Under the pieces are notes generated by a model, which worked only from the letters and a program-made list of their open reading frames with translations, had not been told where the DNA came from and made no database searches. A stretch of DNA of 52,373 nt from JAWPMV01 sp038527215 (lineage in GTDB: Bacteria; Bacteroidota; Bacteroidia; J057): the NCBI GenBank assembly GCA_038527215.1, contig JBCBGC010000048.1, positions 1-52,373 on the forward strand. The letters run 5' to 3'. Shown here one piece after another: positions 16,263 through 23,687 of this stretch (the first letter of the stretch is position 1; each line of letters opens with the position of its first letter). Position numbers and translations under genes: made by a program.

Positions 16263-16295
16263 GCCGGTTGTAGTGCAACTACAACTGGCATTTTT
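16263..16295 (+). terminator. Rho-independent terminator (plus strand)
   Basis: GCCGGTTGTAG pairs with CTACAACTGGC around a short loop and is followed by ATTTTTCG. It would stop plus-strand transcription from the toxin-antitoxin cassette before it opposes the element operon. Confidence 0.65.
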
Positions 16296-16314
16296 CGTTT
16301 TCAAATATAGTTCA

Positions 16315-16350
16315 TTTCTAGGTAGGATTACCTTTCTAGGTAGGATTACC
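16315..16350. repeat. Perfect 18-bp tandem duplication
   Basis: TTTCTAGGTAGGATTACC occurs twice head to tail, in the gap between the 16385-16642 gene and the downstream 15790-16131 gene. Confidence 0.85.
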
Positions 16351-16384
16351 TTAACATTGATGAGCTTCACAGCAGGTTGTCTAA

Positions 16385-16642
16385 TCAGGAATAACCTAAT
16401 TCCTTCAGCAGGATTTCAATCTGCCTAGGAAATAGGAACTTGGCGTATTTGTTATATCCCTTATTTTCAGCAAGTTTTCCCTCAATATTTTTGATGTAGG
16501 TCCTCAGGGTGGATCTATTAATACCAATTTTTTGGGCGAATTCAGTTTTTCCCCAGATCCTGCGCTCGATATCGGTATTTTCAAAATAGGTTTTCATCAA
16601 ATAAGTCTTCATCAAATAAGTCTTCATCAAATAAGCCTTCAT
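16385..16642 (-). CDS. Small HTH-like protein with repeated start
   Basis: The 85-residue product has a helix-turn-helix-like segment (KTEFAQKIGINRSTLRTYIK, about 32-51) and a helical end (QIEILLKELGYS). Its N-terminus is a run of in-frame MKTYL repeats made by a 15-bp tandem repeat, so the natural start could be any of four Met. The first overlaps the ATPase stop (ATGA). A regulatory or DNA-adaptor role is inferred. Confidence 0.65.
   Translation of the reverse strand: MKAYLMKTYLMKTYLMKTYFENTDIERRIWGKTEFAQKIGINRSTLRTYIKNIEGKLAENKGYNKYAKFLFPRQIEILLKELGYS
16570..16642. repeat. 15-bp tandem repeat encoding repeated start codons
   Basis: The unit CTTCATCAAATAAGT (about four copies) reads ATGAAGACTTATTTG in the mRNA sense, so each copy supplies an in-frame ATG. 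Confidence 0.85.
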
Positions 16643-17421
16643 CTCAAGTCTACACCAAAAGGTTGATAATTAGCCATGCTCCGCTGGGCTTTGGTAGGGT
16701 TTACCCTGCCACTGGCGAACTTGCTGAGGAACTTGCAAAAGGCCTTTTGGTCCTTCTCGGTGGCCAATGGCTTTTCGTAGTAGAGGTCCTGGGCAATACC
16801 TTTTAGAAATCGTCTTGACTGCTGAAAAATCTCCTCCGGAGTAAGGCCGAAGTATTGGGCCTGGTAATAAGCCCTCATGGCTCCCTCATAGTTTGAGAAG
16901 GACCTGGCCTTCCGGATCCGGGAAAACACCTTCTCTGTCTCTCCCGACTTTTTGAAAATGGCTTTGTCGGGGCTGAGCCTGAGAATGTCCGGACTGATTT
17001 CGTCTAAGGAATGGTAAGAAAGAAAGAGATTCAGCCCATACTGTTTGAAAGCCTTGACACATTCCCGGAGGGCTTCTGTCATCGATGAGTTTACGTAGCT
17101 AGCCGCATCCTCCATGATGAGGTTGCCATTTAGAAAGGCCCGGGACCGGCTAATAGAGTTTGTCTCTAGATCAAAGCCAAAGATCTGGGCTACCAGCTGC
17201 TTTTTGTTGATCACATTGGAAATCCGCTTAATCTTAGCCTCATAGCCATCAAAAGCGGGGATCTCTTTTGTAGTGATAAAGCCAATCCCAGCATCGGTAT
17301 AAGCCCGGGCCTGGCCAGGGTCAATAATGAGAGTCCGCCTTTTCATGTACTGGGCGATCTCGCAGAAGGTGGTACTTTTGCCACTTCCTTTTCTTCCAAT
17401 AAGCAGGGTTAGCTGGCTCAT
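16639..17421 (-). CDS. P-loop ATPase, FtsK/HerA- or Zot-like; candidate genome-packaging ATPase
   Basis: In the 260-residue protein the Walker A motif GRKGSGKST is at 9-17, and a Walker B-like strand NLIMEDA is at 100-106 with a catalytic Glu next to the Asp. A further strand (LFLSYHSLDEIS, about 128-139) would carry the sensor position. The short length, lack of a nuclease domain and ThrLeuIleIleAsp strand after the P-loop fit viral packaging ATPases of membrane-containing tailless phages or Zot proteins of filamentous phages, not terminases. It overlaps its neighbours by 4 nt on both sides. Confidence 0.75.
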   Translation of the reverse strand: MSQLTLLIGRKGSGKSTTFCEIAQYMKRRTLIIDPGQARAYTDAGIGFITTKEIPAFDGYEAKIKRISNVINKKQLVAQIFGFDLETNSISRSRAFLNGNLIMEDAASYVNSSMTEALRECVKAFKQYGLNLFLSYHSLDEISPDILRLSPDKAIFKKSGETEKVFSRIRKARSFSNYEGAMRAYYQAQYFGLTPEEIFQQSRRFLKGIAQDLYYEKPLATEKDQKAFCKFLSKFASGRVNPTKAQRSMANYQPFGVDLR

Positions 17422-18122
17422 GCCTTTTGCCGGTTGTCTTTGAAGTTGAGAAAAAGGTTCAAAGCATCCCCACCAAAGGAAATAATAAGATAGATCCCTA
17501 GCATAAGGATAGGATCGGGACGCATGGTCTGGAAATATTTTTGAATGCTAAGGCGTGAGTACCTCCGGATTCCATCTTCCTGGTAGGGAGCCAAGGACTT
17601 GGTTCGGTAGCGTTTCTTGAGCCTTTTATAGGTATTCATGGCCTCTAAGAGATCTGCATATCGAATGTGAGAGAAATCTGCATCATCGTGGGACTGCACT
17701 TTCTTTAGGACCTCTGCTATCCCATCGAGACTTAGCTTGCCATCATAGTCTGCATTCTGCACGATAAAAAGGAGTTTCTTGGCATCTCCTTTAAAGCGCT
17801 TCTCCAGGACCTTTTGAAAAGCATCAGACCAGTATTCATCCAGGATGTTTTTGCCAAGATGGGCCAGATCTACCGGGATATTGGCCAGGCTCTCCATTTC
17901 CTCCATCCCCATATCTCCGCCTTCTTCCCCCTCGAGGTCCTCCAACCAGGAAGGCTTCTCTTCTTCAGGATCTTCCCAGCGGTCCCCATCATAACCTGCT
18001 TCTTCTGTATCCTCCAGATCTGTAGCATCCTCTACCCTTTCGGCTTCCGGGATGATCACATCTTCGGCTTCCTCGTCAAAGGAATTAAGGAAGGATTCAG
18101 TCAGAATTCTTTTGGTCTCCAT
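17418..18122 (-). CDS. Acidic protein with C-terminal membrane helix
   Basis: The 234-residue product has a strongly acidic N-terminal third (EEEKPSWLEDLEGEEGG). Its middle contains DYDGKLSLDGI, a loop resembling half of an EF-hand. A basic helix and a C-terminal helix (DPILMLGIYLIISFGGDALN, about 201-222) follow. Translationally coupled to the ATPase (4-nt overlap), it may be its membrane receptor. Function unknown. Confidence 0.65.
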   Translation of the reverse strand: METKRILTESFLNSFDEEAEDVIIPEAERVEDATDLEDTEEAGYDGDRWEDPEEEKPSWLEDLEGEEGGDMGMEEMESLANIPVDLAHLGKNILDEYWSDAFQKVLEKRFKGDAKKLLFIVQNADYDGKLSLDGIAEVLKKVQSHDDADFSHIRYADLLEAMNTYKRLKKRYRTKSLAPYQEDGIRRYSRLSIQKYFQTMRPDPILMLGIYLIISFGGDALNLFLNFKDNRQKA

Positions 18123-18441
18123 CGCCTATGATATTATTACTCAGTTTCGAATACTTGGGATAGATCCGGTTTATGATCTCGATCTTTGGTCCGAGCTGAG
18201 GACCGAGGGCTTTGATCTCTTTGAAGTTGGCAGTGAGGAGCTGAAGCATCCGTGCCGGTTTGGGAGCCTTGCCTTCACCCTCCTCAGCTACCATGCTGAT
18301 AAATGGGGTTAGGACTGTTCCAATATCTCCTACGGCTTCAGTGAGGGTGGCCATGTCCATGGTGAGCTGCATGAGAAACTGGTATTCTGATTTGGAGATC
18401 TGCACCATCTCCTGTGCCATCTTTTGGGGTTGTTTTTCCAT
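18097..18441 (-). CDS. Hypothetical helical protein
   Basis: The 114-residue soluble helical protein (ISKSEYQFLMQLTMDMATL) overlaps the next gene by 26 nt, long for this operon. The ATG at 18122 downstream may therefore be an over-extended start. No motif recognised. Confidence 0.6.
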   Translation of the reverse strand: MEKQPQKMAQEMVQISKSEYQFLMQLTMDMATLTEAVGDIGTVLTPFISMVAEEGEGKAPKPARMLQLLTANFKEIKALGPQLGPKIEIINRIYPKYSKLSNNIIGDGDQKNSD

Positions 18442-18442
18442 G

Positions 18443-18667
18443 TTAATTGGCTTGAATAGAGGTAGGAGAAATGACTTCTGGCTGAAGGGCCTCTTCTGTA
18501 GGAGATCTGCTTTCCTCCTGGGCTTTCTTTAGGCTATCGATGAGCCCTTTGTACATATCAAATAGCTCTTCGGTCTTTTTCTTGTTCTTCCGTGCTGATT
18601 GGATGGCAGCTCCGGCCAACACCAGCAGGATAACCACGCCTAATCCGATTACAATTTTCTGTTTCAT
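18443..18667 (-). CDS. Small one-helix membrane protein
   Basis: The 74-residue product has an N-terminal helix (IVIGLGVVILLVLAGAAIQS) followed by a charged helix and a Pro/Ser tail. It overlaps the upstream basic protein by 4 nt. Confidence 0.65.
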   Translation of the reverse strand: MKQKIVIGLGVVILLVLAGAAIQSARKNKKKTEELFDMYKGLIDSLKKAQEESRSPTEEALQPEVISPTSIQAN

Positions 18668-18867
18668 TTCCTGCGGTTAATTCTTCGTGATTCTTTTTGC
18701 ATCCTGGCCCGTGATTTTCGGAGCTTACATTCATTCCTGGGTCTCCATCTGCTGTTGGATCCGGAGCCGAAAGAAGGAGCCGGTCCCGCCATCGATCCGA
18801 ATAATCTACTCGCAGTAGAACTGATAGTCTTTCGAATTGGAGCGAAGAATGGGTAAAAGAAATTCAT
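18664..18867 (-). CDS. Small very basic protein
   Basis: The 67-residue product has an Arg/Lys-rich C-terminus (ECKLRKSRARMQKESRRINR), consistent with nucleic-acid condensation inside a virion. The start ATG overlaps the previous stop by one base. Evidence is composition and tight coupling only. Confidence 0.55.
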   Translation of the reverse strand: MNFFYPFFAPIRKTISSTASRLFGSMAGPAPSFGSGSNSRWRPRNECKLRKSRARMQKESRRINRRK

Positions 18868-19364
18868 TACCAGCCGCCCTTTAGCTTTTTGAAGAGGAAG
18901 CGACTGAGGTACTGGCCATAATTTTTGGCAGTGCCATTTTCGACTTCTTCGCGGCCTTTGTCGAGGATCAGCTTCTTCAGCGCTTTGGGAGCTTCGACCA
19001 AGAAGGAATCTTTGGCGCTGAGCTTCTGATGCATCCTAACGAAATGATGGAAGATCTGGGCATCTTCGTATCCATACTCTTCAAAGAGCTCATCCCGCAT
19101 TTTTTCAACTGCATCCGCTGCCCGGGGATTGATCTTCGCTACAAAGTGATCAGTGCCTTTGGGCGGGTTTTCAACGGGTTTTCGAGGCTTTTTGGGGCTT
19201 TTCTCTTTGTTATCAAGGTGTAACTTATGGTCATGGTAGAACTTTACTAGGAACTTCAGAAGGCCGCTATGGGTATCACAGCCATTCTCCTGGGCAATTT
19301 TCTCCAGGACAGCTCTAAATTCTTCGTTGCGTAGCGGGACAGAAAATTGGGTTTTCAAATTCAT
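18867..19364 (-). CDS. Hypothetical DNA-binding-like protein with two similar halves
   Basis: The 165-residue product has two related helical halves. The first begins SVPLRNEEFRAVLEKIAQEN with SGLLKFLVKFYHDH; the second begins FVAKINPRAADAVEKMRDEL with AQIFHHFVRMHQKL. They are joined by a Pro/Lys linker (EKSPKKPRKPVENPPKG). The strand-helix-helix pattern resembles two fused ribbon-helix-helix units, which would make it a DNA-binding protein. This is a pattern-level inference. It is the first gene of the ATPase sub-operon. Confidence 0.6.
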   Translation of the reverse strand: MNLKTQFSVPLRNEEFRAVLEKIAQENGCDTHSGLLKFLVKFYHDHKLHLDNKEKSPKKPRKPVENPPKGTDHFVAKINPRAADAVEKMRDELFEEYGYEDAQIFHHFVRMHQKLSAKDSFLVEAPKALKKLILDKGREEVENGTAKNYGQYLSRFLFKKLKGGW

Positions 19365-19609
19365 GAGGAAGATTCATTAACAAGGATTATCAATCATCAT
19401 GGTTCATGCAAATGGCGCTCTATGACTGTGAGGCTATCTGGAACAAAAGACTGGAGGGGCTATAGTAAATCTGAAAGGAAAGAAACTGAGCCAAAGGATC
19501 CTGGTGGCTTCCACTTTGTAAGTTTTCCGGTGTTTTCAGCAGATCTAACTTGCTTCCCCCCTACTGAACCTGGTCTTTGTCAAGCCTTTGAGCTATAAGC
19601 CCCTTTGGG
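19365..19609. other. 245-bp intergenic segment
   Basis: No convincing gene in either strand. The right end (19590-19633) holds two CTCAAAGG-type motifs in the mRNA sense of the minus strand, another short duplication, over the stop of the preceding gene. Confidence 0.4.
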
Positions 19610-20122
19610 CTATGACAACCTTTGAGCTATCACCAGGAAACCGGCCAGGCTTTTTTGGATATCTCTTACATATCCCGGAAGCGCAGAACGGGGATGTTCA
19701 TTGGCAAAGCTTTGTAAGAGACCTACCTGGCCTTGCATGTTCTGGATAAGAAGAGAAACTTCTTCTATGGGAGAAATGAGATTTTCCTTCTCACCTCCTA
19801 AGGTTTGGGATTCGGTGTTTTCACCAGGGTGTTCAGCCTTGGGTTCAAGGGCTCCATTATTGAAAAGGGGGTTTTCAACATTCCCGACAGCATTTTCGGC
19901 TCCAAGGGTTGGCAGGTTCACCGTTTGAGGAGCTGGAGGGGAATCCACACTTGGAGGGGTTTCCGCACCTGGAGGCGTATCTCTACCTGGAGCGTTATTG
20001 GTACCTGGAAGTGTGTCTGTAGGTGGTTTTTCATTCCCGGTCTGGGAAGCCAGGTTTTCGGGGTTTTTAGCAGGTTTTGAAGAGCCTTGGGGCGGGATCC
20101 GGAGGGGATTGGTGTTGTCCAT
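19610..20122 (-). CDS. Pro/Gly-rich low-complexity protein
   Basis: Taken from ATG 20122 (MDNTNPLRIPPQG), about 170 residues. The first 90 are a Pro/Thr/Asn/Gly repeat region (TPPGAETPPSVDSPPAPQT) and the last 50 a helical domain (SLLIQNMQGQVGLLQSFANE). The longer start at 20236 would add a hydrophobic segment but lacks support. A flexible structural or scaffold protein is possible. Confidence 0.6.
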   Translation of the reverse strand: MDNTNPLRIPPQGSSKPAKNPENLASQTGNEKPPTDTLPGTNNAPGRDTPPGAETPPSVDSPPAPQTVNLPTLGAENAVGNVENPLFNNGALEPKAEHPGENTESQTLGGEKENLISPIEEVSLLIQNMQGQVGLLQSFANEHPRSALPGYVRDIQKSLAGFLVIAQRLS

Positions 20123-20333
20123 AATAGTGCTCAAAAGGAGGGTTTTTCGCTCCCATAAATCTACAAAAATGGACAGAGGGGTAAATATGTATAGTATAGT
20201 GAACGGTTTAAGATAGCGGCTGAAGTGAATTTTCAAGATCGGGAACCGCCTTTTTCAGCTGAGTGCTTTACCCGGTTAAATCCTTTAGGGACTTGATGAT
20301 TTACTCAAAATGGACCCTTTTCAGGTGAAAATC

Positions 20334-20421
20334 GTATATTTAAGTACTCATTAACAGTGGTGTTAATGTAGTTTTTCCTTGCGGAAAGACATATGAGCAG
20401 GCTTTAGGGCCTGCTTTTTTA
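20334..20421 (+). ncRNA. Three-hairpin leader RNA with terminator, copy A
   Basis: After a GTATATT promoter core (20334-20340), hairpin 1 (20349-20368) has loop GTGG inside a consensus nGTGGTG. Hairpin 2 is GTTTTTCC/GGAAAGAC (20371-20390). Hairpin 3 is GCAGGC/GCCTGC followed by TTTTTT (20397-20420), a terminator. Copies B (35286) and C (47148) share order, loops and spacing while stems change in a compensatory way. It ends 33 nt before the gene at 20455. It could be a small RNA or an attenuator. Confidence 0.7.
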
Positions 20422-20454
20422 ATAAATTGACCTCTCAATCAAGATCAAAATACT

Positions 20455-20967
20455 ATGAAGGACCATAACAGCGATTTAAAAAGGAGGAAAAATTGGACTA
20501 CGGAAGATGCCTTGTATGGGGTTCAGCTTCTTAGGAGGTTTGATAGAAATGGAATGACTAAAAATCAGGCGTTTAGGGAAGTTGTGAATGAGATAGAGAG
20601 AGGAGGTAAGGATAACGAAACCCTATACAAGGATACAAAAAGGGTTGATACATCTAAATATCCTACTTTGGAGGAAACATTTGTAAAACTAGTCAAGATG
20701 GGGGCAATTGAGCTTTCTACAGAGAAGCAAAAATTTTCGGGCATTGGAGATTTTTATAGGCTAACTGGGAAGGGGCGAAATCTTCTTAACCAATCAAATC
20801 CCAAATTTGCAATTAGGACGGACTGGAATGAAATGAAAGCCGATTTGGAGGCAGAAAGGAAAAATCGACAACTAACAAAGATTAATTTGCGGAATATCCC
20901 TCGGAATACTTTTATAGGTGTAATTATGGTTATTTTTGCGATTTTCACCTTCTTTCAAGGGTGCTAG
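20455..20967 (+). CDS. Orphan C-terminally anchored protein (cargo gene)
   Basis: The 170-residue product is soluble and helical with a winged-helix-like middle (YPTLEETFVKLVKMGAIELS, then YRLTGKGRNLL). It ends in a membrane helix (FIGVIMVIFAIFTFFQGC). It is the only plus-strand gene in this part of the element and has its own leader RNA and promoter, so it behaves as a moron. Superinfection exclusion or defence is a reasonable guess, nothing more. Confidence 0.7.
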   Translation: MKDHNSDLKRRKNWTTEDALYGVQLLRRFDRNGMTKNQAFREVVNEIERGGKDNETLYKDTKRVDTSKYPTLEETFVKLVKMGAIELSTEKQKFSGIGDFYRLTGKGRNLLNQSNPKFAIRTDWNEMKADLEAERKNRQLTKINLRNIPRNTFIGVIMVIFAIFTFFQGC

Positions 20968-20977
20968 ATCGAATGAC

Positions 20978-21838
20978 TTAGGTATTTCTGTGTGCCAGTT
21001 CAAACACATCTGCCTTTAGCAGGGCCGCATTCCGTTCCTCCGGAGAGAGCTCCTCTTGCTGGCTTTTCTTTTTCCAGTAGGCAGCTTTTTTCCGAAGATT
21101 TTCCGGGGTTTTTCCGCTCACTTCAAGATTTTTTCCGATAGTTTCCAGGGCGACCTCATATTTTTCCGCCATGGCCAGAATTTTTTCCGGACTTTTTCCG
21201 GCTTCAGGCAGTGCGGAAAAAATCTCCTCAAATTTTTTCCGGAGATTTTCCGCTTCCTCCTGAAAATTTTCCGCGATTTTCATGGCTTTTTCCGCCTCTT
21301 CCCGATTTTTTTCCGCAAGCTTCCGGGCTTCTTCCAATTTTTGCCGTTCATCCCTCTGTCTCTCCTTGGCAGAGGTGGCCTTTTGCAGGCGTTTAAGGTG
21401 CGAAGTGAAGATTTCAGTGTAGAAATACACGGCGTATGCAAAGGCACCGGCGTAGGCCATGCCTCCGGCCCAGAGCCAGTACTGATCATCCCATTTCCAA
21501 CCAGGCCAGTCCAGGGGCATCCAGAAATAGGCGAGATTGGTAAAAAAGATGAGAAAAGCGAAGGTACTGCTGGCACGCTCATTTCCATTGATGGCAAAGA
21601 TGAGGACAGAAAGGTCAATGGCCACCATGATAATGGAGGCATAGATGAGGGTTTGAGTCGAGCCTGGGTTTCCGGTAATTTCTGCGTAGAAAAGGACGCT
21701 ATGACGGATGGTAGCTAAGAGGGCTATAATGATTCCGGCCAGGGATACCCAGGGAGAAAGCAGGGTTTTCATGAGCTTTTTGTCAGTCTCGGGTGAGTTT
21801 TCGCCTGACCTGGTGGCGGTGATAGTATGCATATTCAA
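20978..21838 (-). CDS. Four-helix membrane protein with long coiled coil
   Basis: The 286-residue product has membrane helices at about 30-50, 62-83, 90-107 and 122-142, then a cytoplasmic coiled coil from 148 to the end (AEKNREEAEKAMKIAENFQE). The coding DNA for the coiled coil is dense in CGGAAAA/TTTTCCG motifs. It lies downstream of the 484-residue membrane/HTH protein and shares its membrane plus coiled-coil plan. Family unknown. Confidence 0.7.
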   Translation of the reverse strand: MNMHTITATRSGENSPETDKKLMKTLLSPWVSLAGIIIALLATIRHSVLFYAEITGNPGSTQTLIYASIIMVAIDLSVLIFAINGNERASSTFAFLIFFTNLAYFWMPLDWPGWKWDDQYWLWAGGMAYAGAFAYAVYFYTEIFTSHLKRLQKATSAKERQRDERQKLEEARKLAEKNREEAEKAMKIAENFQEEAENLRKKFEEIFSALPEAGKSPEKILAMAEKYEVALETIGKNLEVSGKTPENLRKKAAYWKKKSQQEELSPEERNAALLKADVFELAHRNT

Positions 21839-21914
21839 GGAGTTTTCAGCGGATTTTCATTGGTTTTCAGAAAGGAAGGGTAATGCGGTATCTCAAGCAA
21901 ACAAAGGAGAAAGC

Positions 21915-21953
21915 CATATTCAGGATGAAAACGGGGTTTTCACCCTGAATATG
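21915..21953 (-). terminator. Long hairpin between element genes
   Basis: CATATTCAGG...CCTGAATATG is a near-perfect stem of about 17 bp with one A/C mismatch and a GGG-type loop, starting 5 nt past the stop of the 21958-22182 gene. In the minus direction it is followed by a pyrimidine-rich stretch. Terminator or mRNA-stability element. Confidence 0.6.
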
Positions 21954-21957
21954 ACTT

Positions 21958-22182
21958 TCATAGCCGTTCAAGGTAAAAAGTGAGGAGATTTTGCTGGATG
22001 ACGCGATCTGGCTTTTTCTCGAGGCTGTGGATAATGCCCAGCAATTCAGCCCTAATGACGGGTATAACATGAGTGGCTGAGGCAACCTCCCAATACAGGT
22101 CTACTGCCTCAGTCGGGATTTCAGAAGCTATCTTTAGCTCAGAGAAGATCACTTGAAATAGCTCTTTCGTCCTGGGTTTCAT
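21958..22182 (-). CDS. Small helical protein, paralogue at 38264-38488
   Basis: The 74-residue product (RTKELFQVIFSELKIASEIP ... ELLGIIHSLEKKPDRVIQQN) is about 60% identical by eye to the product at 38264-38488. That indicates selection on the protein and two related elements. Three 16-bp units before it each provide AGGA plus ATG in different frames. It always follows the membrane/HTH gene. Function unknown. Confidence 0.7.
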   Translation of the reverse strand: MKPRTKELFQVIFSELKIASEIPTEAVDLYWEVASATHVIPVIRAELLGIIHSLEKKPDRVIQQNLLTFYLERL

Positions 22183-22228
22183 GCGTCCTGAGTTTCATGC
22201 GTCCTGAGTTTCATGCGTCTTGGGGTTC
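22183..22228. repeat. 16-bp tandem repeat carrying SD plus ATG
   Basis: In the mRNA sense the unit ACTCAGGACGCATGAA recurs about three times up to the start of the 74-residue gene. Because the unit is 16 nt, successive ATGs lie in different frames. Confidence 0.8.
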
Positions 22229-23681
22229 ATGCTTGGCCTTTGGTTTTCAGTTCTAACATTTCAAGGTACTTCCTAGCGGTATTGATAGACATGCCACTAG
22301 CCTGGGCCACCTGGTTGAGGGTAGGCACTTCCCCACTCTTATCTTGAAGTGATATATAGGAACTGTGGACCCTTTCGAGTTTCTTGAGGGCAGCAGGGGA
22401 AGTGTTGTATTTCTTACCCAAGTTTTCCGGTGCCTTGGAGGCAAAGAAGTAGTTTTTTGCACCCTCCAAAACCGGCGAATTTGCACCCTCCAATTTTCGG
22501 TTTTTTTGACCCTCCAAATCTGGCGAATTAGCACCCTCCAAAACCGGGGAATTTGGACCCTCCAATTTTTGATTTTTTGCATCCCTTTTGGATCCAAAAT
22601 TTGCCCAATTTTTGGACCTTTTGGACCCTCCAGCTTGAGGGTCCAAATTCTGGATAAATTCAGGATCCAAATGGGGGTCCAAACCAGGGTTCAAATTTTC
22701 AATTTTTGGACCCTCTCCTCCCTGGGTTTTGAACCCTATTTCTGCACCCTCCATTTTACCTTTATCCTGGGCGGTAACCGTCGAATTTTTGGATCCCTTG
22801 CTGCTAAGTAAATTACCCAGGAATCCAAAGGGATTTTTCCTGGCTTTTCGGGGCTTGGGTCTGGGCGATTGCTCTGGGACCTGGTAGTGGATCAGGATGC
22901 CGGAAAGGAGGAGCTGAAGAAAGAATATACCTGCGTAAGCAAGACGGGTTACCAGGACTAGGTTCTCTACCAGGGTAGTGCCAGAGGATCCCACCTGGGA
23001 AAGGTGTTCTGTTTTCCGATCTTGGAATAACTGGTCTTCCTGTACTTTCAACTGCCGGTAGTGTTCGAGCCGGGCTTTTACCTGCTGATCCTTTTTAAAT
23101 TGGGCCTTGCTGTTACTGGTGGTAGGGTAGGGCTTAAAGACAAAGTTTCCCTTCCAGGTGTAGCGTTTGTCAATCTTTCGTACCTGGACTTCGAGTTGGG
23201 CAATTTCAGCTTCATAGGATCCTTTCTGGCTTTCTGCCAGGATGGCCCCTTTTCGGTGCTGTACTCTGGTTTCAATGATGTCCCGGGCTCCTTCAATGGT
23301 AACGCTATAGTCAAGGGCCGCAATTAAGAAAAGAATCATAAAGGTAAGGAACTGCACGGGCTTATTGATGCCGATGGGTACGCCTGCCATGCTGCGGACG
23401 ATTACCGAGGCACCTACGGATCCTGCCAGTAGGACGGTCCCTGCGATCAGGCTGGTAAGTAAGGCTGCGATGGTTGTAATTAGTACGGGAGAGAAGAAAG
23501 CCTCAGCGCTTTCTAGCATGGCTCTGTACCTGGCAAAGCTGGCAAAAGCCACCCAGGCAGTAAGGACCATGGAAAAGGCAAAAATGACAATCAGGAGCCA
23601 GATAAGATCCTTTGCAGCCTGGTTGTTCCGGTAACGAGGGGTAAAGAGGGTTTTCCAGATGGTATCTATAGTATGAAACAT
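22227..23681 (-). CDS. Membrane/coiled-coil protein with C-terminal HTH
   Basis: The 484-residue protein has helices at about 27-50, 62-85 and 107-125, an extracytoplasmic coiled-coil or beta segment (KRYTWKGNFVFKPYPTTSN), and another helix near 242-265. A repeat region follows of about residues 340-400 (LEGANSPVLEGANSP) and a C-terminal HTH (TLNQVAQASGMSINTARKYL, about 457-476). Membrane anchoring plus a DNA-binding head suggests tethering of element DNA to the membrane, as in replication or partition. A decayed paralogue is at 38485-39142. Confidence 0.7.
   Translation of the reverse strand: MFHTIDTIWKTLFTPRYRNNQAAKDLIWLLIVIFAFSMVLTAWVAFASFARYRAMLESAEAFFSPVLITTIAALLTSLIAGTVLLAGSVGASVIVRSMAGVPIGINKPVQFLTFMILFLIAALDYSVTIEGARDIIETRVQHRKGAILAESQKGSYEAEIAQLEVQVRKIDKRYTWKGNFVFKPYPTTSNSKAQFKKDQQVKARLEHYRQLKVQEDQLFQDRKTEHLSQVGSSGTTLVENLVLVTRLAYAGIFFLQLLLSGILIHYQVPEQSPRPKPRKARKNPFGFLGNLLSSKGSKNSTVTAQDKGKMEGAEIGFKTQGGEGPKIENLNPGLDPHLDPEFIQNLDPQAGGSKRSKNWANFGSKRDAKNQKLEGPNSPVLEGANSPDLEGQKNRKLEGANSPVLEGAKNYFFASKAPENLGKKYNTSPAALKKLERVHSSYISLQDKSGEVPTLNQVAQASGMSINTARKYLEMLELKTKGQA
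22460..22753. repeat. Iteron-like CCCTCCA repeats inside the membrane/HTH gene
   Basis: CCCTCCA occurs seven times in about 290 bp, mostly within longer units (ACCCTCCAAAACCGG), plus inverted GAGGGTCC copies. They encode the LEGANSP peptide repeats. The number and spacing would also suit a protein-binding array (origin or centromere-like). Confidence 0.6.
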
Positions 23682-23687
23682 AAGGAT

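Noticed and set aside
17418..18122. EF-hand calcium-binding protein
   Set aside because: DYDGKLSLDGI resembles part of an EF-hand loop, but the full 12-residue ligand pattern and a paired second hand are missing.
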